NCBI RefSeq assembly: GCF_001761325.1
Contig: NZ_CP017478.1
Location: 1,447,501-1,511,500, forward strand
Direction: 5' to 3'
DNA length: 64,000 nucleotides
Source: Urechidicola croceus
Lineage (GTDB): Bacteria; Bacteroidota; Bacteroidia; Flavobacteriales; Flavobacteriaceae
The position numbers and the translations under genes are program-made. Of the stretch, positions 9,218 through 19,063 are shown piece after piece. How positions within the stretch are numbered: position 1 is the first letter of the stretch; every line of letters starts with the position of its first letter. The notes under the pieces were generated by a model. It worked only from the letters and a program-made list of their open reading frames with translations, searched no databases and was not told the origin of the DNA.

Positions 9218-10066
9218 TTATTTAAAATCCCAACGCAAATCCTTTGGCTCAAGATCTGGCAATTCATAAACGACATCCGAATTTGCCGTTCTTTCAGATC
9301 CTATATCCATTAAATATTCAATGATATTATTTCTTGTTTTTTTGAATTCAATATTATCATTTAAAGCAGTTTTATCTCTCGGCCTATCAATATTGATTTT
9401 GAATTCTGGCCCTAAAGTAGCATTTGGCCCAGGTCGCAATGGTATAATTCTATCCGCCATGTAAATCCCTTCATCAACATCATTGGTAATTAACAATGCA
9501 GTGCGCTTATTTTTATTCCAAATATTCAGAATTTCATCTTGTAAGTTTCCACGGGTTAGAGCATCTAAAGCACCTAGAGGCTCATCCATAATAATCATTT
9601 CAGGATCCATCGCTAGCGATCTTGCAACCGCGACACGCTGTTTCATTCCACCAGATAATTCTTTTGGTCTTTTATTTAATGCTGGTGTTAAACTTACCAT
9701 ATCAACATATTCCTTTACTCTTTCATCTATAAACTTTTTAGATTCCTTTGGAAATGCTTCCTTTACTGCAATCGCAACATTTTGATAAACTGTTAACCAA
9801 GGTAATAATGAATAGTTCTGAAAAATTACTCCGCGTTCATGGCTTGTACCTTCTACTTTTTTTCCTTTGTATAATACCTCTCCACTTGTAGGTTTTAATA
9901 ATCCATTGATCAAATTAACTAAGGTTGTTTTTCCACTTCCTGAGAATCCCACAATTGCCACAAACTCTCCTTCTTCTATATGAAGGTTTATATCCGATAA
10001 TACTTCGGTAGCGCTTGCTCCTTTTCCGTACGTTTTATTTATATTATTTAATTCTAAATATGCCAT
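9218..10066 (-). CDS. nrtC: Nitrate-type ABC transporter ATPase (NrtC/CmpC-like)
   Basis: 282 residues. Walker [10 protein letters not shown], signature LSGGMKQR, Walker [10 protein letters not shown] and the [10 protein letters not shown] switch region are visible. Unlike cyanobacterial NrtC it has no C-terminal solute-binding-like domain; it ends shortly after a ~50-residue tail rich in charged residues. It sits 11 bases after the permease gene and immediately before nrtD, so the importer has two distinct ATPases. Confidence 0.88.
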   Translation of the reverse strand: MAYLELNNINKTYGKGASATEVLSDINLHIEEGEFVAIVGFSGSGKTTLVNLINGLLKPTSGEVLYKGKKVEGTSHERGVIFQNYSLLPWLTVYQNVAIAVKEAFPKESKKFIDERVKEYVDMVSLTPALNKRPKELSGGMKQRVAVARSLAMDPEMIIMDEPLGALDALTRGNLQDEILNIWNKNKRTALLITNDVDEGIYMADRIIPLRPGPNATLGPEFKINIDRPRDKTALNDNIEFKKTRNNIIEYLMDIGSERTANSDVVYELPDLEPKDLRWDFK

Positions 10067-10077
10067 ATGGATTGTTT

Positions 10078-11196
10078 TTAAATACCTTCATTTTTATTGA
10101 ATGACACAAATTTTTGAATTGTCAACATAATTCTATCTAATAAAAATCCTATAATTCCAATGACAAACATGGCAACTATAATTTTTGAGTTAGAATCATT
10201 GGCTCCATTTTGAAATTCCTCCCATACAAATGACCCTAAACCTGGACTTTGCGCTAGTAATTCAATAGCAATTAATACCATCCAAGCAACAGAAAGTGTA
10301 ATTCGTAATCCTGTAAATATCAATGGTAATGAAGAAGGTAATATCACTTTGAAAACTTTTTGAAAGGAACCTAATTTTAAAACTTTAGCTACATTTATAA
10401 AATCTTGATCTACAGTTGAAACTCCCATTGCTGTATTTACAAGTGTTGCCCACATTGAGCAAAGCCCAACACTTATAAATGAAATTATAAATGCACTGTC
10501 AGATTCAGAATCTTTAGTTAATGTTTTTACAATCATAAAAACTAACAACAACCAAACTACTGGTGAAACAGGTTTAAAAATCTGGATTAACCAATTAAAA
10601 GAACTTCTTAACGTATCACTTAAACCTATTATTACACCAATAGGAACTGCAATAAAAATAGCCAATAAAAATCCTGCAAAAACAGTTTTTATACTTGTCC
10701 ATATTTGATCGACAAATGAAGGGCGTCCAGTATAAACTATTGCATCTTTTCCATTAGCTATACGTGTTTTATTTAATTCGGCTGTTTTTTCCTTAAACTC
10801 CTTTTTATCAGCGCTAATAACTTTATGGTCTTCTAATAATTTGAAAAATGATTCTTTTACTTGGCTTGGAGAAGGTAGTGTATTTGGCTGACAACTAATA
10901 TCGCCAGATTCAATACAAGCTTTCATAGTTTCAGCAGCCTCTTGACCTTGCTCATTAAATGCCTTTTCAATTCTATAATCGGCTTCTTTATTAAATAATG
11001 CAGAAGAACCTGTTTGCCAAATTCCAAGGAATAGCAAAACGGATGCAATTGGTGCAATTATCTTCTTTAAAACAAGAATTAAATTTTTTCTTGTTTCCTC
11101 ACCTTTAATTAATCTGATTAATGGTTCTAAAAAACTCAACCCAATAAATCGTACCACTTTTATTAATGTATCACTCATCTTTTTGTTATTACTCAT
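10078..11196 (-). CDS. nrtB: Nitrate-type ABC transporter permease (NrtB-like)
   Basis: 372 residues, some 80-100 longer than a typical NrtB. The extra length is an extracytoplasmic segment after the first membrane helix (about residues 65-155), containing two cysteines ([10 protein letters not shown]) and charged stretches. The binding-protein-dependent permease core follows, with the EAA-type loop ([21 protein letters not shown]) that contacts the ATPase. It lies 40 bases after the binding-protein gene and 11 bases before the first ATPase gene. Confidence 0.9.
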   Translation of the reverse strand: MSNNKKMSDTLIKVVRFIGLSFLEPLIRLIKGEETRKNLILVLKKIIAPIASVLLFLGIWQTGSSALFNKEADYRIEKAFNEQGQEAAETMKACIESGDISCQPNTLPSPSQVKESFFKLLEDHKVISADKKEFKEKTAELNKTRIANGKDAIVYTGRPSFVDQIWTSIKTVFAGFLLAIFIAVPIGVIIGLSDTLRSSFNWLIQIFKPVSPVVWLLLVFMIVKTLTKDSESDSAFIISFISVGLCSMWATLVNTAMGVSTVDQDFINVAKVLKLGSFQKVFKVILPSSLPLIFTGLRITLSVAWMVLIAIELLAQSPGLGSFVWEEFQNGANDSNSKIIVAMFVIGIIGFLLDRIMLTIQKFVSFNKNEGI

Positions 11197-11236
11197 TAAA
11201 TTTATAGTTCTTCAAAAACAGTTTTTATTCAAAAAT

Positions 11237-12622
11237 TTAATCCTTATTCCCTATTTTAAAACTATTGATATAACCAATTGGATCTTTTGCATCATATTTA
11301 TTACCATCAATAAAATCTGTTGTTACGGGTTTGTATCCGTCGGTTGTTGGAACTTCATCAGCAGTTAAATACCCCTCTTCCAACAATAAATCTGCTGCTT
11401 TTTTCCAGATATCTGGACGGTATATATCTTTAATTTTTGAATCATACCAATCTGCTGGTTTTGCTTCTGGAATTTGGCCCCATCGTCTCATTTGAGTCAA
11501 AAACCAAACACCATCAGAATAAAAAGGATATGTTGCGTGATATCTAAAAAATACGTTAAAGTCTGGCATTGAGCGTTTATCTCCTTTTTCAAATTCAAAA
11601 GTTCCTGTCATAGAATTGGCAAGTACAACTTCATCTGCACCTACATATTGAGGCTTTGAAAGAATTTTTACTGCTTCTTCTCTATTTCCAGGAGTATCTA
11701 ACCATTTTCCCGCTCTTATTAATGCTTTTGTAATTGCTGTTGCTGTATTTGGATTTTCTTCAATAAATTTCTTTGTCATTACAAATACTTTCTCTGGATT
11801 ATTTTTCCATATATCATAGTTTGTTGTAACTGGCACTCCAATTCCTTTGAATACTGCTTGCTGATTCCAAGGCTCACCAACACAATATCCATAAATTGTT
11901 CCCGCTTCAAGAGTAGCTGGCATTTGAGGTGGAGGGGTAACAGACAATAAAACCTCAGCATCAATTTGACCTTGAATATTATCTGCAGTATACATTCCAG
12001 GATGAATTCCTGCTGCTGCTAACCAATATCTTATTTCATAATTATGTGTTGACACTGGAAATACCATTCCCATTTTAAATGCTTTTCCTGAATTTTTATA
12101 TTCAGTAATTACTGGTTTTAGAGCATCAGCTTTTATAGGGTGAATTGTTTTTCCATCTGAACTAATTGGAACATTAGGTTTCATTTTTGACCAAACATCA
12201 TTTGATACTGTAATTCCATTTCCATTTAAATCCATTGAAAATGTTGTTACCAATTCTGCTTGACGTCCAAATCCTGCTCCTGCTGCGATTGGTTGTCCTG
12301 CCAACATGTGTGAGCCGTCTAATTGACCATCAATTACACGATCTAAAATATTTTTCCAATTTGATTGCGCTTCAACAGACACAAATAATCCTTCATCTTC
12401 AAAAAAGCCTTTCTCTTTAGCAATAGCTAAAGGTGCCATATCTGTTAATTTGATAAAACCAAAAGTTAACTGTGGTTTTTCAATATCCAATTTTTTCGTT
12501 TTATTTACTTCAGATATTGTTTCTGTGACTATTTCAGAAGTTTTTTTCTTTGAATCACTTCCACAAGAAACTAATAAAAGAGTAAATACTAATCCTAGTG
12601 CTTTAAATACTTTTGATTTCAT
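11237..12622 (-). CDS. nrtA: Nitrate-binding lipoprotein (NrtA/CmpA family)
   Basis: 461 residues. Lipoprotein signal peptide with lipobox LVSC near residue 20, then a Ser/Lys/Thr linker. The mature part is the CmpA/NrtA type of periplasmic binding fold ([21 protein letters not shown], then [13 protein letters not shown] and [12 protein letters not shown]). It captures nitrate (or nitrite) for the NrtBCD importer. First gene of a five-gene operon ending at the terminator near 7030. A perfect copy of the locus palindrome lies 28 bases upstream of its ATG. Confidence 0.92.
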   Translation of the reverse strand: MKSKVFKALGLVFTLLLVSCGSDSKKKTSEIVTETISEVNKTKKLDIEKPQLTFGFIKLTDMAPLAIAKEKGFFEDEGLFVSVEAQSNWKNILDRVIDGQLDGSHMLAGQPIAAGAGFGRQAELVTTFSMDLNGNGITVSNDVWSKMKPNVPISSDGKTIHPIKADALKPVITEYKNSGKAFKMGMVFPVSTHNYEIRYWLAAAGIHPGMYTADNIQGQIDAEVLLSVTPPPQMPATLEAGTIYGYCVGEPWNQQAVFKGIGVPVTTNYDIWKNNPEKVFVMTKKFIEENPNTATAITKALIRAGKWLDTPGNREEAVKILSKPQYVGADEVVLANSMTGTFEFEKGDKRSMPDFNVFFRYHATYPFYSDGVWFLTQMRRWGQIPEAKPADWYDSKIKDIYRPDIWKKAADLLLEEGYLTADEVPTTDGYKPVTTDFIDGNKYDAKDPIGYINSFKIGNKD

Positions 12623-12649
12623 AAGTGTATGTTATTTTTATTTTACAAT

Positions 12650-12700
12650 TACGTATTAATACGTAGATGAAGCAAATATATAAGTAATCCCTGAAGACAA
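12650..12700 (-). promoter_or_regulatory. Importer operon control region with perfect TACGTA palindrome
   Basis: TACGTATTAATACGTA at 12650-12665 is identical to the copy upstream of the nitrate reductase. A -7-like TATATTTG (complement of 12673-12680) lies upstream of it, with TTG at 12698-12700 and a somewhat short 17-base spacer. In that reading the palindrome would overlap the transcription start. I see no good -7 between the palindrome and the ATG, so the promoter position here is uncertain while the operator itself is clear. Confidence 0.65.
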
Positions 12701-12822
12701 ACATGAATTTAGATAGGTTCAAATAAGTTTTTTATTTGTTTTATAGATGTCATATGGTAATTAATTTTATGACAAAAAGCATAAATAAAAATTAAATAAT
12801 TGAAATTCATATAATTAAATAA

Positions 12823-12862
12823 TAAAAAAAATACTTAGAATGAAAAAATCAAACTAAGTATT
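12823..12862 (-). terminator. Terminator of the narK-crp operon
   Basis: Arms AATACTTAG (12830-12838) and CTAAGTATT (12854-12862) with an A-rich loop. On the minus strand the hairpin is followed by a run of T (complement of 12823-12830). It lies just past the stop of the Crp/Fnr gene. Confidence 0.7.
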
Positions 12863-12884
12863 CTTAAATTAAGTATTTAAAGTA

Positions 12885-13607
12885 CTAACTATTAATAAAA
12901 TAATTATGTTCTGAAATCTCTTTTTTTAGCAAATCAATATTTGAAATCCCTATTCTTTTTCCAGAAGTAAATATTTGATTTTCTTTCTTTAAGGTCGATA
13001 ATATCCTTATAACCTGCTCATCACTAGTTCCTGCAAAATCAGCTATCTCTTTTCGACTTAAAACTAAATTTAAGTATCCTTTCGGATTTTGACCAAATTT
13101 TCTATGTAAATAAATTAAAGTATCAATAACCTTTTCCTTTACAGTCATTTGCGCAAATGCTTTGACTTTATTCTCCGATTTATTAAGTTCCTCAGCATAA
13201 AAAAGCATTAAATTATAAGTCAGAGTTGGGATCTCTTTTAACATTTTTTCTAAAACTTCATTGGAAAAATTACATAAGACAATATCTTCTAGTGCAACTG
13301 CACTAATTCCATATTTTTTCCTCGTTCCAAACCCCCTATGCCCAACAATCTCACCCTCTTTAACAAACCTTAAAATTTGCTCCTTCCCATAAATTCCTGT
13401 TTTTAAAACTTTAGCCCTTCCCTTACATATAAAAAATAAGCCATTTACCGGAGCTCCTTCCATTACAAATTGCTGCCCCTTTTTACATTGAATTATAGTA
13501 ATAGAATCTTGAATCTCAAATAAATAATTTTTAGAAACGTTATTATTTATCAATGAAATCTTATCAAGGTAGTGGAAAATTGTATTTTGAACATTATAAT
13601 TTAACAT
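12885..13607 (-). CDS. Crp/Fnr-family transcription regulator
   Basis: 240 residues. An N-terminal cyclic-nucleotide-binding-like beta-roll (about residues 25-145) is followed by a long dimerisation helix and a winged helix-turn-helix (LVLSRKEIADFAGTSDEQVIRILSTL). There is no N-terminal cluster of four cysteines, so it is not a classical [4Fe-4S] FNR. It starts 9 bases after the narK stop and shares its transcript. It is an alternative candidate for the protein that binds the TACGTA palindromes, although the 7-2-7 layout favours the NarL-type regulator. The effector is unknown. Confidence 0.88.
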   Translation of the reverse strand: MLNYNVQNTIFHYLDKISLINNNVSKNYLFEIQDSITIIQCKKGQQFVMEGAPVNGLFFICKGRAKVLKTGIYGKEQILRFVKEGEIVGHRGFGTRKKYGISAVALEDIVLCNFSNEVLEKMLKEIPTLTYNLMLFYAEELNKSENKVKAFAQMTVKEKVIDTLIYLHRKFGQNPKGYLNLVLSRKEIADFAGTSDEQVIRILSTLKKENQIFTSGKRIGISNIDLLKKEISEHNYFINS

Positions 13608-13616
13608 CTTATAATT

Positions 13617-15032
13617 CTATTTATCAGCCGCTAACAATAATGAATTTTTCATCTCTTCAGCAACACTCTCTTCATCTTGAATAGAAAACTTAATTGACAA
13701 TGCTAAAATAGACACTACCATTATTGAAATTCCAATAAATAAATATCCACTTGAAACTGCCATTGAAGAGGCAGATGCTTGTGCTGCCTCTATCACTTCC
13801 TGTGCCGCTCCTTGATTATCAGCAATTGCTATTTTTTCTGCTACTGCTGATTTAGATTTCAACAACATTGCTGCTAAAAATGCACCAACATTACCTCCAG
13901 CACCAACAATTCCAGAGATAGATCCTATTGCCTTTTTATTGATAAATGGCACTACAGAAAATGTTGCTCCTTCTGCCATCTGGACAGACAAACTAAATAA
14001 TATTAAAAATCCTATTGCAATTGGCAAAACAGTAATACTTGAAAACGTTGTAAGCATGATTCCTTCTAAACCAAGAATCACAACCAAAAATAATACTCGA
14101 CCTCTCAAACCTTTTAATTTTCCAAATTTATCTCCAAAAAATCCCCCAAGTGTACGAGCAAATATATTCATTAATGCAAAAGATAGCACTATATTTCCAG
14201 CAGAGAGACGACTTAATTTAAATGTGTTCTGCAAATAATCATCCATAGTTCCATATACAGTCAATTCAATACCAAAACTTGCTGCATATACAACAAACAA
14301 AATCCAAACTCTATAATCTTTCAAAACTTCAAGAAAACCAACCTCGTCCTTTTTAGTCTGAGGCAACTCCCCTTTTTCTCTTAACTCTTTATAATTCCCA
14401 TTAGGCGTATCTTTCGTAAAAAAGAAATAAACAACTCCCATTATAAAACACATTACACCTGCAATAACCATAGAATATCTCCAAGCATCAGTTTCAGCAA
14501 TACCAAAACTTATAACAGCAGTTGCAATTAATGGCATTCCTAACCTATTAGCTCCACCTCCAAGATTTCCCCATCCAGCTGAAGTAGCATTTGCTGTTCC
14601 TACAATATTTGGAGCAAACATGATTGAAGTATGTACTTGAGTAATCACAAAGGACGCCCCAATAAAACCAATAAACAATCTACAAATTAAAAACTGAATA
14701 GGAGTTTGCACAAAACCAATCAATACAACTGGTATTGCACCTAACATTAACAACCAGGTATAGCATAAACGCGGACCATATTTATCACATAATTTACCTA
14801 TTAGTAACCGAGCAAAAACAGTTCCTGAAACTGCCAATATGATTGAATTCCATTTTTGATCTGGCGTTAACCCAAGATCCCTTACCACATCTGGCATAAA
14901 AGGTACAATTCCAAACCATGCGAAAAAACACAGAAAGAAAGCAAATGAAGTAATCCAAAAAGTACGTGTTGAGATACTTTTAAAGTTTAATAATTCTAAT
15001 TTAGTTGATTTTTGATTTTTTAAACTTGCCAT
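13617..15032 (-). CDS. narK: NarK/NasA-type nitrate/nitrite transporter (MFS)
   Basis: 471 residues with about 12 membrane helices. The nitrate-porter features are present: FFAWFGIVPFMPDVVRDLGLT at the N-terminus, RLLIGKLCDKYGPR after helix 2, and a glycine-rich nitrate signature in GIVGAGGNVGAFLA. It moves nitrate and/or nitrite across the inner membrane. With the ABC importer in the same locus, uptake is probably doubled or split between high and low affinity, or between nitrate and nitrite. A degenerate copy of the palindrome precedes it, and the Crp/Fnr gene follows in the same operon. Confidence 0.92.
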   Translation of the reverse strand: MASLKNQKSTKLELLNFKSISTRTFWITSFAFFLCFFAWFGIVPFMPDVVRDLGLTPDQKWNSIILAVSGTVFARLLIGKLCDKYGPRLCYTWLLMLGAIPVVLIGFVQTPIQFLICRLFIGFIGASFVITQVHTSIMFAPNIVGTANATSAGWGNLGGGANRLGMPLIATAVISFGIAETDAWRYSMVIAGVMCFIMGVVYFFFTKDTPNGNYKELREKGELPQTKKDEVGFLEVLKDYRVWILFVVYAASFGIELTVYGTMDDYLQNTFKLSRLSAGNIVLSFALMNIFARTLGGFFGDKFGKLKGLRGRVLFLVVILGLEGIMLTTFSSITVLPIAIGFLILFSLSVQMAEGATFSVVPFINKKAIGSISGIVGAGGNVGAFLAAMLLKSKSAVAEKIAIADNQGAAQEVIEAAQASASSMAVSSGYLFIGISIMVVSILALSIKFSIQDEESVAEEMKNSLLLAADK

Positions 15033-15055
15033 AATAAAACTTCTTAATTATGGAG

Positions 15056-15085
15056 CTAAATTATAAAACTACGTATTTATACGCA
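15056..15085 (-). promoter_or_regulatory. narK promoter with degenerate TACGTA palindrome
   Basis: TACGTATTTATACGCA at 15070-15085 differs from a perfect inverted repeat at one base. Six bases downstream on the minus strand is TAATTTAG (complement of 15056-15063), one base from TAnnTTTG. The 6-base spacing matches the nitrate reductase promoter exactly. Additional half sites TACGTAT (15104-15110) and TACGTTA (15124-15130) lie upstream. Confidence 0.65.
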
Positions 15086-15215
15086 ATTATACTTAGTTCA
15101 AAATACGTATTTTCAATGATTTTTACGTTAAATGTGATTAAACGGAATGAAATTATGATAAACTTATAAAAACAACTACTTTATTACCATATTACTAAAC
15201 ATACAGTCGAGTTTA

Positions 15216-15992
15216 TTAAATTATCACTTCTAAAACACGTTGTATTTCTTCTTCTAAGAATGAAGGATGCTCACCAACAACATCACCAATAATAATTATT
15301 CCAGGTGATGAATAATCAATAGTATCAATTACATTTTTATAGTTTGACAATGTTTCAATAGTTATTTTCTCATCTGGCAAAGTACCGTTTTGAATAATTG
15401 CAAATGGCGTATATTTATGTCTATATTTTATAACTTCTGACATAATTATTGAAAAATTTCTAAGTCCCATTAAGATTACTAATGTAGCCGAAGATTGCGC
15501 TCCATTTATAATGTCCTTTGAAATTTGACCATCAGATCTTGTTCCTGTTATTACCCAAAAACTCTCGTTTAACCCACGCTTAGTTAAAGGAATACCTTGA
15601 CTAGAAGGAACTGCTAAAGCACTACTTATCCCAGGAATAAATTCAACTTCAACTCCTTGATTTTCAACATATTCAATCTCCTCAGAACCACGACCAAAAA
15701 CAAAAGGATCACCACCTTTTAATCTCACTACTGTACCATATTTAAAAGCATTATCGACTAGCATTTGATTAATTACTTCTTGAGGATATTTGTGCTGATT
15801 AAATCGTTTCCCCACGTATATACATTCAGTTGATTTTTTGGCATTTTTAAGCAACTCTTTGTTAACCAACGCATCATATAATATCACATCAGCACTCTTA
15901 ATAGCATTCAATCCTTTAACAGTAATTAACTCTGCATCTCCAGGTCCTGAACCAACCAATATAACTTTCGGATTTTTAGCCTTATTTTTCAT
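15216..15992 (-). CDS. cobA: Uroporphyrinogen-III C-methyltransferase (siroheme synthesis)
   Basis: 258 residues, the length of a stand-alone SUMT. Motifs: VILVGSGPGDAELITVKG at the N-terminus, YVGKRFNQHKYPQ, and the SAM-binding GGDPFVFGRGSEE. It methylates uroporphyrinogen III to precorrin-2, the first step to siroheme, the cofactor of the nitrite reductase encoded divergently at 16129. No CysG-type dehydrogenase/ferrochelatase domain is fused, so those steps must be encoded elsewhere. Confidence 0.93.
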   Translation of the reverse strand: MKNKAKNPKVILVGSGPGDAELITVKGLNAIKSADVILYDALVNKELLKNAKKSTECIYVGKRFNQHKYPQEVINQMLVDNAFKYGTVVRLKGGDPFVFGRGSEEIEYVENQGVEVEFIPGISSALAVPSSQGIPLTKRGLNESFWVITGTRSDGQISKDIINGAQSSATLVILMGLRNFSIIMSEVIKYRHKYTPFAIIQNGTLPDEKITIETLSNYKNVIDTIDYSSPGIIIIGDVVGEHPSFLEEEIQRVLEVII

Positions 15993-16031
15993 TTATATGA
16001 TTATTTATTTGATGAATAATTTTCTATTTGA

Positions 16032-16044
16032 CAAAAATACGTAA
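16032..16044 (-). promoter_or_regulatory. cobA promoter with TACGTA half site
   Basis: The minus strand carries TATTTTTG (complement of 16032-16039), a match to TAnnTTTG, 40 bases upstream of the cobA ATG. A TACGTAA half site (16038-16044) overlaps its upstream end, so cobA may belong to the same regulon as its divergent neighbour nirB. Confidence 0.5.
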
Positions 16045-16079
16045 TTTTCAATAAACAATTCCAAATAAATTTATTTTTA

Positions 16080-16101
16080 TACGTATTTATACTTACTTTT
16101 G
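16080..16101 (+). promoter_or_regulatory. nirB promoter with degenerate TACGTA palindrome
   Basis: TACGTATTTATACTTA at 16080-16095 is one base from a perfect inverted repeat. TACTTTTG (16094-16101) matches TAnnTTTG and overlaps its end. Another TACGTAT directly abuts the nirB start codon (16122-16128). Confidence 0.6.
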
Positions 16102-16128
16102 TTGTGTCGATACTAAATTATTACGTAT

Positions 16129-18642
16129 ATGAAAACAATTATAGTCGTTGGAAATGGGATGGTTGGTTATAAATTTTGCGAAAAATTTGTAAGTAAATCA
16201 GGAAAAGACAATTTCAAAATTATAGTTTTTGGTGAAGAACCAAGACCTGCATATGACAGAGTTCATTTAAGTGAGTTTTTTGGAAATCAAGATGCAAAAG
16301 CATTGGAATTAGCACCAGTCAACTGGTATAGTGACAATAAGATTGATTTAATTACAGATGAAAGCGTTACAGATATTCATAGAAATACTAAAACAATTAC
16401 TACTGCTAAAGATAGAGAGTTCAAATACGACTATCTAGTTTTAGCTACTGGCTCATCTCCATTTGTTCCCCCTATTAAAGGTGTAGAAAAAAAAGGCGTA
16501 TTCGTTTATAGAACAATCGAAGATCTAGAAGGAATGCTTTCTTACGCTGATCAAATAAAGAAAAGTAAGCCAAACGCCAAAGCAGCAGTTTTAGGTGGAG
16601 GGCTGTTAGGTCTCGAAGCCGGGAAAGCAGTTATGGATATGGGATTAGAACCTCATGTAGTCGAATTCGCTCCTAAATTAATGCCTAGACAATTAGATTC
16701 ACGTAGCAGCCAAGTATTGCAATTAAAACTAGAGTCTCTGGGTATTAATATACATTTAAGCAAAGCTACCAATCAAATTTTAGGTAATGGATCAATAACA
16801 GGAATGGAATTTGGTGAAGACGACAAACTAGATGTTGATATGCTGGTTATTTCTGCAGGAATTAGACCAAGAGATGAACTTGGCAAAACTTGCGGACTAG
16901 AAATGGGTGTTAGAGGCGGAATAATTGTCAATAATAAAATGCAAACTTCAGATGAAAACATTTATGCAATTGGTGAGGTTGCACTCTACAATCACATGAT
17001 ATACGGTTTAGTAGCCCCTGGATATGAAATGGCAGAAGTTGCAGTAGAACAAATCATTGGAAATGATACTTTAATGAGTACCGATATTGACATGTCAACC
17101 AAATTAAAACTAATTGGTGTTGATGTGGCAAGTTTTGGTGAACCATTTATGCCTGCTGAAAAAGGTCATTCTATCTTATTTGAAAATAAAACTAAGAGTT
17201 TATATAAAAGAATAAACGTAAGTCATGATGGTAAAAAATTATTAGGAGGAATTTTGGTTGGTGATGCTTCTGACTACAATATGCTACATCAGATTTACCT
17301 TAATGGAATGGCAATTCCAGAAAACCCTGAAGAACTTATCTTGCCTGCGCGTGAAGGAGGTGCTTCATTTGGAAGTGCGATGGACTTACCAGATACTGCT
17401 CAAATATGCTCTTGTGAAAATGTGACAAAAGGCGAAATATGTGGCTCATTAACTAATGGGTCCTGCGAATCATTGGCTGATGTTGTATCTTGTACCAAAG
17501 CAAGCACTAGTTGTGGTGGATGTAAGCCAATGGTTGTTGACCTTGTAAATGAAACTTTAAAATCATTAGGAAAAGAAGTTAAAAACACCATTTGCGAACA
17601 CTTTGAATATACACGTCAAGAACTATACGGAATAATCAAAATTAAAAAAATCACCACTTTTAATGAAGCAATTGATACCTGTGGAAAAGGAGATGGTTGT
17701 GAAACTTGCAAACCTGTTGTTGCAGCAATTTTTGCTAGTTTATATATGGATACTGCTAATAAAGAAGAAGTAATCCAAGATTCTAATGATCGTTTTCTTG
17801 CAAATATCCAACGAAACGGAACATATTCGGTTGTGCCTAGAATTCCTGGAGGAGAAATAACCCCCGAAAAATTAATTGTAATCGGTGAAGTTGGAAAAAA
17901 ATACAATTTATATACAAAAATTACAGGAGGTCAGCGAATTGATTTATTTGGCGCAGAATTAAATGACTTACCTGCAATATGGAAAGAGTTAATAGATGCA
18001 GGTTTTGAAAGTGGGCATGCATATGGAAAATCATTGCGAACTGTAAAAAGTTGTGTTGGTTCGACATGGTGTCGTTACGGATTAGACGAAAGCGTTAGTT
18101 TCGCCATTGAATTAGAAGATAGATACAAAGGACTTCGCTCACCACACAAATTAAAAGGAGGTGTTTCTGGCTGTATTAGAGAATGTGCCGAAGCTCGAGG
18201 AAAAGATTTTGGTGTAATTGCCGTTGAAGGTGGGTGGAACTTATATGTATGTGGCAATGGAGGAGCAACTCCGAAGCACGCTTTATTACTTGCCGAAAAA
18301 ATAGATAATGAAACATGCTTAAAATATCTAGACAGGTTCTTGATGTACTATATTAGAACCGCTGCACCATTAATGAGAACAGCAGCATGGCTTGATAAAC
18401 TTGAAGGCGGAATAGAACAATTGAAGAAAGTAGTAATTGATGACAGTTTAAATATTGTAGCAGAATTAGAAGAAGAAATGCAGTTCTTGGTCGACGCTTA
18501 CGAATGTGAATGGAAACAAGTTATAGAAAGTGAAGAAGAAAAAAAGAGATTCAAGCACTTTGTAAATTCTGATGAATCGGATGACGACTTAGTATTTGTT
18601 CCAATGAGAGAACAAAAAATGCCAGAACCTTGGAACTATTAA
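16129..18642 (+). CDS. nirB: NAD(P)H-dependent nitrite reductase, large subunit
   Basis: 837 residues, the normal length for NirB. Domain order: FAD/NAD(P)-binding oxidoreductase (VVGNGMVGYKF at the start, then AVLGGGLLGLEAG), two BFD-like [2Fe-2S] cysteine groups (CSCENV...CGGCKPM, then a divergent CEHF...CETCKPV), the NiR/SiR ferredoxin-like half-domain, and the siroheme/[4Fe-4S] domain with C642-X5-C648 and C682-X3-C686. It reduces nitrite to ammonium with six electrons in the cytoplasm. First gene of the operon nirB-nirD-DUF4202-sensor kinase. The second BFD region has lost the first CxC pair. Confidence 0.97.
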   Translation: MKTIIVVGNGMVGYKFCEKFVSKSGKDNFKIIVFGEEPRPAYDRVHLSEFFGNQDAKALELAPVNWYSDNKIDLITDESVTDIHRNTKTITTAKDREFKYDYLVLATGSSPFVPPIKGVEKKGVFVYRTIEDLEGMLSYADQIKKSKPNAKAAVLGGGLLGLEAGKAVMDMGLEPHVVEFAPKLMPRQLDSRSSQVLQLKLESLGINIHLSKATNQILGNGSITGMEFGEDDKLDVDMLVISAGIRPRDELGKTCGLEMGVRGGIIVNNKMQTSDENIYAIGEVALYNHMIYGLVAPGYEMAEVAVEQIIGNDTLMSTDIDMSTKLKLIGVDVASFGEPFMPAEKGHSILFENKTKSLYKRINVSHDGKKLLGGILVGDASDYNMLHQIYLNGMAIPENPEELILPAREGGASFGSAMDLPDTAQICSCENVTKGEICGSLTNGSCESLADVVSCTKASTSCGGCKPMVVDLVNETLKSLGKEVKNTICEHFEYTRQELYGIIKIKKITTFNEAIDTCGKGDGCETCKPVVAAIFASLYMDTANKEEVIQDSNDRFLANIQRNGTYSVVPRIPGGEITPEKLIVIGEVGKKYNLYTKITGGQRIDLFGAELNDLPAIWKELIDAGFESGHAYGKSLRTVKSCVGSTWCRYGLDESVSFAIELEDRYKGLRSPHKLKGGVSGCIRECAEARGKDFGVIAVEGGWNLYVCGNGGATPKHALLLAEKIDNETCLKYLDRFLMYYIRTAAPLMRTAAWLDKLEGGIEQLKKVVIDDSLNIVAELEEEMQFLVDAYECEWKQVIESEEEKKRFKHFVNSDESDDDLVFVPMREQKMPEPWNY

Positions 18643-18655
18643 TAAAAAAGAAACA

Positions 18656-19033
18656 ATGGAAACAATCTTATCACGCTATAAAACAGTAAAAAAAGAAGAA
18701 GTAAAAACTTGGTTTAAAGTAGCACATGTTTATGATTTTCCTGAGAATGGAGGGTTATGTGCGAAATATAAAGATAAACAAATTGCAGTATATAACTTTA
18801 CAAGAAAAAACACTTGGTATGCCTGTCAAAATGTATGTCCTCATAAAATGGAAATGGTGTTATCTAGAGGAATGATTGGTGATGAAAAAGGGATTGCAAA
18901 AGTTGCATGCCCTATGCACAAAAAAACTTTCTCATTAGAAACGGGCAAAAATCTAAATGGAGATTTAGATGCAATTGCTACATATCCTGTAAAAATTGAA
19001 AACAACTTTGTATATATTGGGTTTTCTGAGTAG
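18656..19033 (+). CDS. nirD: Nitrite reductase small subunit (Rieske type)
   Basis: 125 residues. The Rieske [2Fe-2S] ligands are visible as C-P-H (NVCPHKM) and C-P-M-H (VACPMHKKTF). It begins 13 bases after nirB and is the usual partner subunit of the NADH-dependent enzyme. The segment between the two ligand pairs (LSRGMIGDEKGIAKV) is typical of NirD. Confidence 0.95.
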   Translation: METILSRYKTVKKEEVKTWFKVAHVYDFPENGGLCAKYKDKQIAVYNFTRKNTWYACQNVCPHKMEMVLSRGMIGDEKGIAKVACPMHKKTFSLETGKNLNGDLDAIATYPVKIENNFVYIGFSE

Positions 19034-19063
19034 ATTTGACTTATCTAAAAGTTATTATCTATT

